Shown: piece by piece, positions 35,811-45,121 of the stretch
Layout of the letters: the number at the start of each line of letters is the position of its first letter
Numbering within the stretch: position 1 is the stretch's first letter
DNA from: Pigmentiphaga sp. H8
Lineage (GTDB): Bacteria; Pseudomonadota; Gammaproteobacteria; Burkholderiales; Burkholderiaceae_B
Length of the DNA: 64,000 nt
Direction of reading: 5' to 3'
Assembly (NCBI RefSeq): GCF_003854895.1
Contig: NZ_CP033966.1
Coordinates: forward strand, 1,674,001 to 1,738,000
Translations under genes and position numbers: made by a program
Notes under the pieces: generated by a model
What the model was told of the DNA's origin: nothing
The model's database searches: none
What the model saw: the letters and a program-made list of their open reading frames with translations, nothing else

Positions 35811-36785
35811 ATGAAGTTGGCACGCTTCACGGGGGCGCTGTGCGCGCTGGGCCTGGCGGTTGCCGCCGGCCAGGCGGGCGCGGCCGGGTGGCCGGATCGG
35901 CCGGTACGCATCGTCGTCTCGTCGGGGGCGGGCGGAACCGCCGACATCGTCGCCCGCCTGCTCGCGCAAAAACTGGAGGCGGCCTTCGGCCAGCCGTTCA
36001 TCGTCGAGAACAAGCCGGGGGCGGGCGGGCATGTGGGTGCGGCCCAGGTGGCCCGTTCGCCGGCGGACGGCTACGTATGGCTGATGAGCGGTAGTCCGAC
36101 GCACTCGGTCGGGCCGCATCTGTACAAGAACCTTCCGTATGACCCGATGCGCGACGTGCCGCCCGCCGCCATGGTCGCCATTGCGCCGAACCTGCTGGTC
36201 GTCAATCGCGAACTGCCCGTGCGATCGGTGGCGGAACTCGTGGCGCTGGCGCGCGAGAAGCCCGATGAGCTGACCTATTCGTCGGCCGGCAACGGCACGT
36301 CGGGACACCTGGCGGGGGCCTTGTTGCAGAGCATGGCCGGAGTTCGCTTCAAGCACGTGCCGTACAAGACCGGACCGGACGCGGTGACGAGCGTCATCGC
36401 CGGCGACGTCTCCATGACCTTCTTTACCGTGCCTGCCGTGATGAAGCAGGTGCAGGCGGGCCGCCTGCGCGCGCTGGCCGTGACGTCGAGCGCACGGACG
36501 TCGCTCGCTCCCGATCTGCCGACCGTGGCCGAGGCAGGCTATCCGGGATTCGATGTGCTGGGCTGGTACGCCCTGTTCGCGCCCAAGGATACGCCCACGC
36601 AGATCGTCGACCGCCTGAGTGCGCAGGTCGAGCGCATCCTGGCCCAGGCCGACGTGCGTGAAAGACTCCAGCAGCTGGGCGCGGAACCGCACTACCTCGA
36701 TGCCAAAGACCTGACCGCCTACGTCGCGGCCGAATCACCGAAGTGGAAGGCGCTGATCGAGGCGTCGGGCGCAAGGGTGGACTGA
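35811..36785 (+). CDS. Bug-family periplasmic substrate-binding protein
   Basis: A 324-residue exported receptor. The signal peptide ends near GAAG (about residue 24). Motifs are VRIVVSSGAGGTADIVAR, ENKPGAGGHVGAAQVA, DGYVWLMSG, HVPYKTGPDAV and GWYALFAPKDTP. The binding loop SSGAGGTAD lacks the usual Pro. AAGGGGA is 6 bases before ATG 35811; an in-frame ATG at 35805 is less well placed. Its TGA overlaps the ATG of the next gene. Confidence 0.92.
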   Translation: MKLARFTGALCALGLAVAAGQAGAAGWPDRPVRIVVSSGAGGTADIVARLLAQKLEAAFGQPFIVENKPGAGGHVGAAQVARSPADGYVWLMSGSPTHSVGPHLYKNLPYDPMRDVPPAAMVAIAPNLLVVNRELPVRSVAELVALAREKPDELTYSSAGNGTSGHLAGALLQSMAGVRFKHVPYKTGPDAVTSVIAGDVSMTFFTVPAVMKQVQAGRLRALAVTSSARTSLAPDLPTVAEAGYPGFDVLGWYALFAPKDTPTQIVDRLSAQVERILAQADVRERLQQLGAEPHYLDAKDLTAYVAAESPKWKALIEASGARVD

Positions 36786-37897
36786 TGGACGGGAGCCGTC
36801 GGGCCGAGCGCATCGTGCGCTGGGAGGTGTTCGTCCGCAGCCTTGCCTATGGACGCGAGGTCCGCTGGAGCGACATGACCGAGGCGGCCGCGCAGTTCGT
36901 GATCCTGCGCATCGAGACCGAGTCCGGCGCGGCGGGGGCGGCCGAGGTCGTGGTCAAGCCGACGTGGGTCGGCGCCACGGCAGCCAGTCTCGTCGCCACG
37001 CTGCGCGAGGTGTTCGAGCCCTTGGTCCGGCAAACGGGATTGTCAGGTCCGCAGTCATTGCGCGGCGTACTCGATGCCATCCCGGGAAACACCGTCGCCA
37101 AGGCGTTGATCGACAACGCATGCTGGGACTGGGAAGCGTCCCGCCAGGGGCGGCCATTGTGGCGGTTGTGGCAAGGGCGGTCCGAGGTCGAACTGTCCTG
37201 GGCCGTTACCCGGCAGGCGCCCGACGCCATGGCGCGCGAGGCCGCCGCGATGGTGCAGGCCCATGGCTTCCGGACCCTGAAGATCAAGGGTGGGCAGGGG
37301 CTGCATCTGGACCGGGCCAGCCTGGCGGCGGTACGCCGGGAACTGGGCGATGCCACGCGCCTGTATGTGGATGCCAATGGCGCCTATCCGTTCGAAGACG
37401 CTGCGGACTACGTGCGGGCCATGGCGCAGGAAGGCGTGGAGGTCGTGGAAGATCCTTCGCCCTTGTCCCCGGATGGCGCGTTCCAGGCCCTGCAGCGGGA
37501 CGCGGGCCTGCCGCTGCTGGTCGATTTCGGGATGGCCTCGACGCGGGACGCCCGGCTTTTCCTGGAGCGCGGCGCCGGCATCCTGAGCGCGAAACCGGGG
37601 CGCTTCGGCCTTTCGGATGCGCAGGCGATGCGCGATCTTGCCGCCCGGGCACGGGCCGGCACGGTAGCGGGCCTCATGGGCGAGAGCGCCATGGGCACGT
37701 GGAGCGGCCTGCAGTTCGCCGCGACGCTGCCGGCGGGCTCGCTACCCGCCGAGCTGAGCTGGTTCCTGTCCATGCGGGAGCAGTACGTCGGGCACGTGCC
37801 GGCGATCGTCGACGGCGTGGTGGCCCTGCCCGAGACGCCGTCCGTTGCGGAGCTCGTGGACTGGGAAGCCATGAAAGATTTCAAGGTGCCGTCATGA
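36785..37897 (+). CDS. Enolase-superfamily enzyme (mandelate racemase / muconate lactonizing type)
   Basis: A 370-residue protein with an N-terminal capping domain and C-terminal barrel. The catalytic KxK is K166-I-K168 (TLKIKGG). Metal ligands appear as the Asp in YVDANGAY, the Glu in VVEDPSP and a third acidic residue in LVDFGMAS, where relatives have DES. A Lys in LSAKPGRFG lies on the opposite face, as in the MLE/OSBS subgroup. The reaction could be a cycloisomerisation, racemisation or dehydration. It is embedded in the operon with one-base and four-base overlaps on either side. Confidence 0.88.
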   Translation: MDGSRRAERIVRWEVFVRSLAYGREVRWSDMTEAAAQFVILRIETESGAAGAAEVVVKPTWVGATAASLVATLREVFEPLVRQTGLSGPQSLRGVLDAIPGNTVAKALIDNACWDWEASRQGRPLWRLWQGRSEVELSWAVTRQAPDAMAREAAAMVQAHGFRTLKIKGGQGLHLDRASLAAVRRELGDATRLYVDANGAYPFEDAADYVRAMAQEGVEVVEDPSPLSPDGAFQALQRDAGLPLLVDFGMASTRDARLFLERGAGILSAKPGRFGLSDAQAMRDLAARARAGTVAGLMGESAMGTWSGLQFAATLPAGSLPAELSWFLSMREQYVGHVPAIVDGVVALPETPSVAELVDWEAMKDFKVPS

Positions 37898-38376
37898 GCG
37901 ATATCCGGATGGGCATGCATGCCATCGCCTATGACGAACTGGTCGTGGGCGAGCGCTACGAGGGAAGCGCCCGCACGTTGACGCAGACCGATCTTTCCCT
38001 GGCCTGCATGTTGAGCGGAGACTGGCACCCCATACACGCCGACGTCGAGTTCTGCCGTGCGGCAGGCATGCCGGGACCGATGTTCCAGGGCCCCTACGGC
38101 ATCCTGCTGGCGATGGGCATGGCGACGCAACTGCCCGCGTTCGCGGATCCGGTGGTCGGCGCGATCGGCCTGGCCGATTGGCGATACCGGCGGCCGTTGC
38201 GGGTGGGGCACACGGTGCGCGTCCGGGCGACGATCAGCGGCAAACGGGTGACTTCCGATGGCCTGCGGGCGGTGGTGGACAGGCGCTTCGAGCTGCTCGG
38301 CCCGGACGGGGAGTTGTTTCAGGAAGGGCATGGAGGAACCATGCTGCGGCTCTCATCCAGGGGGGAACAATCATGA
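37894..38376 (+). CDS. MaoC-like hot-dog-fold enoyl-CoA hydratase
   Basis: A 160-residue single hot-dog domain. The hydratase-2 motif appears as LSGDWHPIHADVEFC (about residues 41-55), retaining the catalytic Asp and His. A C-terminal strand WRYRRPLRVGHTVRVRATI follows. It would add water to an enoyl-CoA made by the acyl-CoA dehydrogenases in this operon. Its ATG overlaps the TGA of the enolase-like gene and its TGA overlaps the ATG of the ligase gene. Confidence 0.9.
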   Translation: MSDIRMGMHAIAYDELVVGERYEGSARTLTQTDLSLACMLSGDWHPIHADVEFCRAAGMPGPMFQGPYGILLAMGMATQLPAFADPVVGAIGLADWRYRRPLRVGHTVRVRATISGKRVTSDGLRAVVDRRFELLGPDGELFQEGHGGTMLRLSSRGEQS

Positions 38377-39926
38377 TTCTCGGCGACATCGTCGACCACA
38401 ACGCACGCTGTCTGCGCGACCATCCGGCCTTTCTTTTCGAAGGCCGCGCCATCACGCACGGGGAGTTCGGGCAAAGGGTCAGGCGGCTCGGCAATGCATT
38501 GCTCGCCCAGGGTCTGGCGCGTGGCGACCGCATTGCGATCCTGGCCCAGAACTGTCCCGAGTACATGGAAATGTACTGTGTGGCGGGCCTGTGCGGATTC
38601 ATCGCGGTCGGGATGAACTACCGGCTGTCGGCGGCGGATCAGGCGGCCATCCTGCGTGATTGCGCTCCCGCCCTGCTGGTCTATGACCCGGAGTACGAGG
38701 AACGGGTGCGGGAGCTGCGCACCGCCTTGCCTGCGCAGGCCCGGATCATGAAATTGGGCGGCGACGCGGGGGATTCGGGCTACGAGGCGGCCATCGCCCG
38801 CGCGGACGCCGTGCCGCCGCCGCTGCGCGCCCGGGACGATGACACGGTGTTCCTGATCTATACCAGCGGCACCACCGGCGCCGCCAAGGGGGTCATGCTG
38901 GGCAACGCCGGGCAGGTGGAGCAGGCCCGCATGCTGGCGCTGTCGCACGGCGCGCAGCCCACGGATCGCATGCTCATCGTCATGCCCGCCTATCACATAG
39001 GGGGCACCACCGAGTTGCTCAGCTACCTGATCTGCGGCGCGACGATCGTGCTGCACCGCCGGTTCGACGCACGCGAGATCCTGGACAGCATGGCGCGCCA
39101 TCGCGTGACGGCCGCCCACTTCGCGCCGATCATGATCCAGGCCCTGCTGGACGAGCAGGAAAGGCAGGCCGTGGATCTGTCCAGCCTGAACACGGTCTGC
39201 TATGCCTCCGCGCCGATGTCGGTGGCGCTGTCCCGGCGGGCGCATCGCGCGCTTGGCCGGATCTTCATGCAGGTCTATGGGATGACCGAGCACGGGCCCG
39301 GCAGCGCGCTCCTGAAACACCAGCACGAGCCGGAGGGAAACTCGGCGCAGGCTGGCCGCATGGCGTCGGCCGGCCAGCCGATACCCGGAGTGGAGATCCG
39401 GATCGTCGACGAGCAGGGCCGGGAACAGGAACAGGGGGACATCGGGGAAATCGCGATGCGCTCGGCCGCCATCATGCAAGGCTATTGGGGCAAGCCGGCG
39501 GAGACCGCGGCGGCGCTCGACGGCGGGTGGATGAAGACGGGCGATCTCGGCTACTTCGACGAGGACCACTACCTGTTCATCGTTGATCGCAAGAAGGACA
39601 TGATCATCTCCGGCGGCGAAAACATCTATTCGCGGGAAGTGGAGGAGGCGTTGCTGCTTCACCCCGCGGTCCTGGAGGCGGCGGTGATCGGCGTGCCCGA
39701 CGAGAAGTGGGGGGAGTCGGTGAAGGCTTTCGTCGCCCTGAAGGCAGGCGGGCAGGCCGACGAGCGCACGCTGATCGAACATTGCCGCCAGCGGCTCGCC
39801 AGCTACAAGAAGCCGCGCAGCATCGAATTCATGGCTGCGCTGCCACGCCTGCCGAGCACGAACAAGATCGACAAGAAGGCATTGCGCGCGCCGTACTGGG
39901 CAGACAAGGCCAGGCAGGTCGCCTGA
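38373..39926 (+). CDS. AMP-dependent acyl-CoA synthetase/ligase
   Basis: A 517-residue ANL-superfamily enzyme that forms an acyl-CoA from acid, ATP and CoA. The P-loop YTSGTTGAAKGVM is at about residues 167-179, A5 is YGMTEHGPGS, A7 is TGDLGYFDEDHY, A8 is DRKKDMIISGGENIYSREVE, and A10 is the Lys in PSTNKIDKKAL. The length is standard. Together with the CoA transferase it gives the pathway two ways to make a thioester. The next Bug gene follows after 23 bases. Confidence 0.94.
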   Translation: MILGDIVDHNARCLRDHPAFLFEGRAITHGEFGQRVRRLGNALLAQGLARGDRIAILAQNCPEYMEMYCVAGLCGFIAVGMNYRLSAADQAAILRDCAPALLVYDPEYEERVRELRTALPAQARIMKLGGDAGDSGYEAAIARADAVPPPLRARDDDTVFLIYTSGTTGAAKGVMLGNAGQVEQARMLALSHGAQPTDRMLIVMPAYHIGGTTELLSYLICGATIVLHRRFDAREILDSMARHRVTAAHFAPIMIQALLDEQERQAVDLSSLNTVCYASAPMSVALSRRAHRALGRIFMQVYGMTEHGPGSALLKHQHEPEGNSAQAGRMASAGQPIPGVEIRIVDEQGREQEQGDIGEIAMRSAAIMQGYWGKPAETAAALDGGWMKTGDLGYFDEDHYLFIVDRKKDMIISGGENIYSREVEEALLLHPAVLEAAVIGVPDEKWGESVKAFVALKAGGQADERTLIEHCRQRLASYKKPRSIEFMAALPRLPSTNKIDKKALRAPYWADKARQVA

Positions 39927-39949
39927 GCAGACAGACCAAGGAGACGAAC

Positions 39950-40927
39950 ATGAACGTACGCAGGATTCTCGCGCGCGTTGCCGCGCTGGTAGGGTGCGCG
40001 GCAGCCGGAGCGGCGCATGGCGAGGCGTTTCCCGCCAGAATGGTACGCATCATCGTGCCCTTCACCGCCGGCGGCCTGGCCGATGTCGTGGCGCGGGGCG
40101 TCGCCCAGGAACTGACGACCCGCTGGTCGCAGCCGGTCATCGTCGAGAACAAGCCCGGCGCCAACACCATCATCGCCGCCGAACACGTGGCCCGGGCGGC
40201 GCCGGATGGCTACACGCTGCTGATGGCCAACGACCCGACGCTCTCCTCCAACCAGTATCTCTATCGCAAGCTTTCCTACGATCCGGTCAAGGATTTCGTG
40301 CCGCTGGTCAATCTCGTGCAGACGCGGGAAATCCTGCTGGCGAGCAGGAAGTCCGGACTGGCCAGCGTGGAGGCGCTCGTGGCACGCGCCAAGGCGCGTC
40401 CGGGAGAGGTGACCTACGGCTCGTATGGCGTGGGAAGCAAGGCACAGCTCGATGCCGAGACCTTTTCTTCGCTGGCGGGCATCCGGATGAATCACGTTCC
40501 CTACAAGGGCGTCGCCGACGTCATGGCCGCCCTGGTTGGCGGCCAGATCGACGTGGCATGGGTAGGCGTGCCGCCATCCATTCCCATGGTCGAGGGGGAC
40601 AAGGTCAGGCTGCTGGCGGTCGCGGCGCCGCGGCGGATCGCCGCTTTTCCCGCCGCGCCGACGTTCGCGGAACTGGGGTTTCCGAAGATGGTTTCGCAAG
40701 CCTGGTTCGGACTGGTCGCGCCCAGGGACACGCCGGACGGCATCGTGAGCAGGATCGCCGCCGACGTGTCGGCCGTGGTCTCGCAGCCGGCTTTCCTGGA
40801 TAAGTACGTGACGGGCGTCGGGCTCGAGCCGTTGAACCAGGGACCCGAGGAGTTCGGGCGTTTCCTGGCCCGCGACAGGGCCGAGTACGAGGCGAGCATC
40901 CGCAATGCCAAGGTGAAACTGGACTAG
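39950..40927 (+). CDS. Bug-family periplasmic substrate-binding protein
   Basis: A 325-residue exported receptor with signal peptide ending AAHGEA (about residue 25). Motifs are VRIIVPFTAGGLADVVAR, ENKPGANTIIAAEHVA, DGYTLLMAND, HVPYKGVADVMAALVGGQIDVAW and LVAPRDTP. AAGGAGA lies 7 bases before the ATG. It is the third Bug protein of the 31-42 kb cluster and lies between the ligase and the second acyl-CoA dehydrogenase. Confidence 0.93.
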   Translation: MNVRRILARVAALVGCAAAGAAHGEAFPARMVRIIVPFTAGGLADVVARGVAQELTTRWSQPVIVENKPGANTIIAAEHVARAAPDGYTLLMANDPTLSSNQYLYRKLSYDPVKDFVPLVNLVQTREILLASRKSGLASVEALVARAKARPGEVTYGSYGVGSKAQLDAETFSSLAGIRMNHVPYKGVADVMAALVGGQIDVAWVGVPPSIPMVEGDKVRLLAVAAPRRIAAFPAAPTFAELGFPKMVSQAWFGLVAPRDTPDGIVSRIAADVSAVVSQPAFLDKYVTGVGLEPLNQGPEEFGRFLARDRAEYEASIRNAKVKLD

Positions 40928-40940
40928 CTGGAGAAGACCG

Positions 40941-42113
40941 ATGGATTTCGAGCTGGAACCGGAACTGCGCATGCTGCGCGACGCCGTGCGCCGTTTCGTG
41001 GAAAAGGAGTTGTTGCCGCTGGAGGGAAGCTACGCCAACGAGCATGACATTCCCGACGACGTCCGGCAGCGGCTGCAGGACAAGGCCAAGGACCTGGGCT
41101 TCTGGGCCTTCGACCTGCCGGAAGAGGTGGGAGGAGGCGGGGTCGGCGTGGTCGGCATGTGTGTCGTGTTCGAGGAACTGGCCCGGTGCAACGTGCCGTC
41201 GTTCCGCGCTCCCACGGTGCTGACGCCTTACCTGGGGCCGGTATTGTTCCATGGCAGCCAGGAGCAGAAAGAGGCGTACCTGCTGCCCGTTGCCCGGGGA
41301 GAGAAACGTACCTGTTTCGCGCTGACCGAACCGGGAGCGGGATCGGATCCCTCCGGCATGCGGACGACCGCGGTCGCCGACGGCGGTCACTTTGTCCTCA
41401 ACGGCGCCAAGATCTTCATCACCGGCGCCGACAAGGCGGATTTCGCGCAGGTGTTCGCGCGGACCATCAAGGACGGGCAGGAACTGGGCATCAGTTGCTT
41501 CCTGGTCGATCGTGACACGCCGGGGATGCGGCTGGGCCAGAGCTTCCAGCTGATGTCGCCGGACCGGCCGTGGGAACTGCTATTCGACAACGTCCGGGTC
41601 CCGGCGGACCGGATGGTGGGCACGGCGGGCCAGGGCTGGGAGCTGGCGCGCGAGTTCCTCGACATGGGCCGCCTCATCCACGGCCCGAAAGCGCTGGGCC
41701 GCGCGCAGCGGGCCCTGGACATGGCGATCGCCTATGCCAACGAACGCAGTACGTTCGGGCAGCCCCTGGCCCGGCGCCAGGCCATCCAGTGGATGATCGC
41801 CGATTCCATGGTGGAACTCCATGCCGCCAGGTCCATGGTGCTGCATGCGGCATGGAAGGCCGACCGCGGACTGGACTATCATCTCGAGGCGTCGGCGGTG
41901 AAGCTCTACGCGGACGAAATGTTGATACGCGTCGTCGACCGGGCCATCCAGATCCACGGCGGCTTGGGGTTGTCCCGCGAATTGCCGCTGGAACTCATGT
42001 ATCGAGATGCGCGCAGCCGCACCATTACCGAGGGTTCTTCCGAAATGCAGCGGATGATCATTGCGTCGGGAGCGCTGTCCGGCCGGTACGGAGCCAATCG
42101 CTTCGAGACTTGA
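40941..42113 (+). CDS. Acyl-CoA dehydrogenase
   Basis: A 390-residue FAD flavoprotein introducing a 2,3 double bond into an acyl-CoA and passing electrons to ETF. It has FALTEPGAGSDPSGM (substrate/FAD loop), KIFITGADKADF, and a C-terminal RTITEGSSEMQRMI. The Glu of TEGS is the expected catalytic base, in contrast to the first dehydrogenase of the cluster. GGAGA lies 7 bases upstream of the ATG. It is the last gene of the cluster before the LysR gene. Confidence 0.94.
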   Translation: MDFELEPELRMLRDAVRRFVEKELLPLEGSYANEHDIPDDVRQRLQDKAKDLGFWAFDLPEEVGGGGVGVVGMCVVFEELARCNVPSFRAPTVLTPYLGPVLFHGSQEQKEAYLLPVARGEKRTCFALTEPGAGSDPSGMRTTAVADGGHFVLNGAKIFITGADKADFAQVFARTIKDGQELGISCFLVDRDTPGMRLGQSFQLMSPDRPWELLFDNVRVPADRMVGTAGQGWELAREFLDMGRLIHGPKALGRAQRALDMAIAYANERSTFGQPLARRQAIQWMIADSMVELHAARSMVLHAAWKADRGLDYHLEASAVKLYADEMLIRVVDRAIQIHGGLGLSRELPLELMYRDARSRTITEGSSEMQRMIIASGALSGRYGANRFET

Positions 42114-42162
42114 ACAGGCCGTGTTGCCGCCAGCGATCGATCGCATTCCACGGAGGGCGGCA

Positions 42163-43113
42163 ATGAACATCGAGAGCATCGATCTGAACCTGTTGGTGGC
42201 TTTCGACGCGATGATGCAGGAGCGCAACGTTACCCGGGCCGGCCAGCGGGTGGGCCTGTCCCAGCCGTCGATGAGCCATGCCCTGACCCGCTTGCGGCAC
42301 TTGTGCGGCGATCCGTTGTTCGTCCGCGTCAAGACCGGAATGGAACCCACGCCGTTCGCGCAGCGCATCGCTCCCAGCGTGCGCGCGGGGCTGGCCATCA
42401 TGCGCGCGGGGCTGGAGGAGGCCGTGGCGTTCGATCCGGCGCGGTCCGAGCGGATCTTCCAGATCCTGTTGAGCGACATCGGCGAAGTGGTTTACCTGCC
42501 GCGCTTGATGCAGCATTTGAAGAAGGTGGCGCCGGGTGTCGGGCTGCGCATACTGCAACTGCCGCGCGAGAGCTACCGTGAAGCGCTGGAATCCGGGGAT
42601 GCCGACCTTGCGGTGGGGTTCCTGCCCGGCTTGAATGCGGGTTTCTACCAGCAACGCCTATTCAGCGATCGCCACGTCTGCCTGTTGAGGTCGGACCACC
42701 CGCGCATCGGGGCATCGCTCAGCCTCCAGAGCTTCAGTGATGAATCGCACATCATGATCGAACCGGCGGGGACGCGGTATAGCCGCGCCTCCCTGCATTC
42801 CTCGACCACGACGCTGATCGAGCAATACCTGGAGAAGAACGGGCTGCGCCGCCACATCGCCCTGCGCGTGCCGCATTTCACCATCGTGCCGGAAATCCTG
42901 GCCGCCACCGAATTGCTGGTGGTCATCCCCGGTACCGTGGCGCGTCTCATGATGCCCTGGCGTCACGTCAAGATGCTGCCGCTGCCTTTCGAGGTGCCGG
43001 AGTTCGAGGTCAAGCAGTTCTGGCATGAGCGCAGCCACCAGGATGCCGGCACCCGCTGGGTGCGCGGCGTTTTCGCGGACCTGTTTCTGGAGAAGGGCCC
43101 GCACCTGCCGTGA
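42163..43113 (+). CDS. LysR-family transcriptional regulator (NodD/PcpR-like)
   Basis: A 316-residue regulator opening with IDLNLLVAFDAMMQERNVTRAGQRVGLSQPSMSHALTRLR, here noted in pieces: LNLLVAFDAM, then SQPSMSHALTRLR as recognition helix. That opening is typical of the NodD-like branch, which senses aromatic compounds. GGAGG lies 6 bases before the ATG. It follows the catabolic cluster on the same strand after 49 bases and is the best candidate for its control. Confidence 0.92.
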   Translation: MNIESIDLNLLVAFDAMMQERNVTRAGQRVGLSQPSMSHALTRLRHLCGDPLFVRVKTGMEPTPFAQRIAPSVRAGLAIMRAGLEEAVAFDPARSERIFQILLSDIGEVVYLPRLMQHLKKVAPGVGLRILQLPRESYREALESGDADLAVGFLPGLNAGFYQQRLFSDRHVCLLRSDHPRIGASLSLQSFSDESHIMIEPAGTRYSRASLHSSTTTLIEQYLEKNGLRRHIALRVPHFTIVPEILAATELLVVIPGTVARLMMPWRHVKMLPLPFEVPEFEVKQFWHERSHQDAGTRWVRGVFADLFLEKGPHLP

Positions 43114-43241
43114 CGGCCCGTTCGCATACGCGGAAAAGTGCAAGCTTCCTTGCATCTATGCAGCGTGACGCCTCGCCGCTCCAGGCATAAGGTTCTGTCC
43201 AGCCTTCCCGGCCATGACCAGAACCTGAATTGGAGAGACAC

Positions 43242-43850
43242 ATGGGGCACCCCTCCGCCTTGCCGACCATCCGGCAACTGCACGTATTCGAACGAGAAAT
43301 CCTGAGCGAGGCCGGGCAGGGCGCCAGCCGGCCTTCCCGCCACGTGGTGGCAGCGGCGGTCTTCAAGAATCCCTATGCCGGACGAGGCGCGGCCTCGAAG
43401 GAAGACCTGGATCACCTGGTGGACATCTCGACCGAGATCGGCGCGCTGCTGACCGAACGCGTGCTGGCGCGCTTCGCGGGCCAGGAGCGTCCGCGTGCCT
43501 ACGGCAAGGCCATCATCGTCGGCGTGAACGGCGAGTCCGAGCATGGCGCCGCCATGATCCACCCGCGGCTCGGGCTGTCGATGCGCAAGGGCCTGGGCGC
43601 GGGCCCGGCGCTGATCCCCGGCAATGCCAAGGTCGCGTCCGCCGGGGCGTCGATCGACGTGGTGTTCGGCGGCGCCGAGGATGCCTGGGACTATGACGCC
43701 ATGGACGGGATCGTGGTATCTGTTCCAGGCGCGCCCCTGCCCGACGAGCTGGTGCTTTTCGTCGGCTTCGGCACGGTCCGGATCAATGCACGGGTCAGGG
43801 GAGCCAGCGCCGAACAGGTCGCCAGGCTCGTGGCCGACATCAGGAAGTAA
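43242..43850 (+). CDS. DUF1185 'amino acid synthesis' family protein
   Basis: A 202-residue protein of the DUF1185 family, named amino-acid-synthesis but without an established activity. Features are AAVFKNPYAGR near residue 45, a GVNGESEHGAAMIHPRLG stretch (about 87-105), and an extended beta-rich C-terminus. The start at 43242 has GGAGAG 4 bases upstream; a TTG 12 bases earlier is in frame but lacks a site. It leads a transcription unit encoding an ABC importer, as such genes often do. Confidence 0.82.
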   Translation: MGHPSALPTIRQLHVFEREILSEAGQGASRPSRHVVAAAVFKNPYAGRGAASKEDLDHLVDISTEIGALLTERVLARFAGQERPRAYGKAIIVGVNGESEHGAAMIHPRLGLSMRKGLGAGPALIPGNAKVASAGASIDVVFGGAEDAWDYDAMDGIVVSVPGAPLPDELVLFVGFGTVRINARVRGASAEQVARLVADIRK

Positions 43851-43916
43851 AGGAGCGTATCCCACCGGTGCAGCCCGCGCAGACGGGCCAGGCACCGGAC
43901 CACCCAAGGAGACAAC

Positions 43917-45083
43917 ATGAATCGCGAGGAACCCGGCATCACCGGCAGGCTGGCGCGCTGCGCCATGGCTGCGCTGTTCGTCCTGGGCACGGGGCACGCC
44001 CTGGCCAAGGACACCGTCAAGATCGCTTTCATCGGGCCGCTGACCGGTGGCGTGTCGTCCACCGGCCTGGGCGGCAGGAACTCCGCCCAGCTCGCGGTGG
44101 ACCAGCACAACGCCGATCCGTCCAGGAAGTACCGGGTGGAGCTGGTCAAGCTGGACGATGAATGCAAGCCCAACGTGGGGGTGCAGGTGGTGACCCGGGC
44201 GGCCACCGATCGTTCCATTATCGGTGCCGTCGCCCACTATTGCTCGGCGGTCGCCATCGTGACGGTGGACACCTTCCATCGCTTTGGCCTGCCCATGGTG
44301 GTGTGGGGCGCCGTCCTGCCCGAGATCACCTACGGCAACAACCACAAGGAAATCCACCGCGTCAACGGGACGATGATCAACGAGGGCAAGCTCGCGGCCG
44401 AGTACGTGCACAAGTCCGGATTCAAGCGGGTGGCGGTCATCTACGACACGACCGACTACGGCAAGGGCCAGAGCGTGCACTTCACGGAGTTCCTGAAGCA
44501 GTACCCGGACGTGACGGTGACCGGATCCTACGGCGTCGACGTGACCCAGCAGGATTTCTCGGCGGAGCTGACCGCGGCCGCCGGCGGCAAGCCGGACGTC
44601 ATCTGGTTCGGCGGGCTGACGCCGCAGGGCGTGGCGATCCGGGCGCAGATGCAGCGCATCGGCATCTCGACGCCTTTCATCGGTGTGTCGGGCATCCTGA
44701 ACGAAGGGTTCATCGCCGGCGTGGGGCCCAAGGTCGCCGAAGGCGTCGTGTCTTTCCACAACGGGGCGCCGATCGACAAGTACGCCAAGGGCAAGGAGTT
44801 CCTGGCGGCCTATCGCGCCGCGGGATTCAAGGAGGAGCCGGATGCGTACGGTCCCTTCGCCTACAGTGCGGCCCAGTTGCTGATGGACGCGATCGAGAAG
44901 GTGGGGCCGAACCGCGCGAAGGTCCGCGACACGCTGAACGCCACCCGCAACTACGACAGCCTGGTCGGCGTCATCAACTTCGACGACCACCGCCAGAACA
45001 TCACCAATGCCCACCAGTACGTGGTGCAGGACGGAAAGTGGGTGTACTGGCCCGACAGCAAGTACGCCAAGGAGGCGAAGTAG
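43917..45083 (+). CDS. Branched-chain-amino-acid-type ABC transporter substrate-binding protein
   Basis: A 388-residue periplasmic receptor of the LivK/type I binding fold. The signal peptide ends about residue 30 (HALAKD). VKIAFIGPLTGGVSSTG begins the mature domain, followed by LVKLDDECKPNVGVQVV and the VAVIYDTTDYGKG hinge. Ligands of this class include branched amino acids, amides, urea and aromatic acids. AAGGAGA lies 5 bases before the ATG. The four other subunits follow directly. Confidence 0.93.
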   Translation: MNREEPGITGRLARCAMAALFVLGTGHALAKDTVKIAFIGPLTGGVSSTGLGGRNSAQLAVDQHNADPSRKYRVELVKLDDECKPNVGVQVVTRAATDRSIIGAVAHYCSAVAIVTVDTFHRFGLPMVVWGAVLPEITYGNNHKEIHRVNGTMINEGKLAAEYVHKSGFKRVAVIYDTTDYGKGQSVHFTEFLKQYPDVTVTGSYGVDVTQQDFSAELTAAAGGKPDVIWFGGLTPQGVAIRAQMQRIGISTPFIGVSGILNEGFIAGVGPKVAEGVVSFHNGAPIDKYAKGKEFLAAYRAAGFKEEPDAYGPFAYSAAQLLMDAIEKVGPNRAKVRDTLNATRNYDSLVGVINFDDHRQNITNAHQYVVQDGKWVYWPDSKYAKEAK

Positions 45084-45121
45084 CGCGTCCCCCGATCAAC
45101 CGGAACAGGCAGGCGCAAGAC

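Noticed and set aside
43230..43241. TTG start for the DUF1185 protein
   Set aside because: The Shine-Dalgarno GGAGAG lies between the TTG and the ATG at 43242 and serves the latter.
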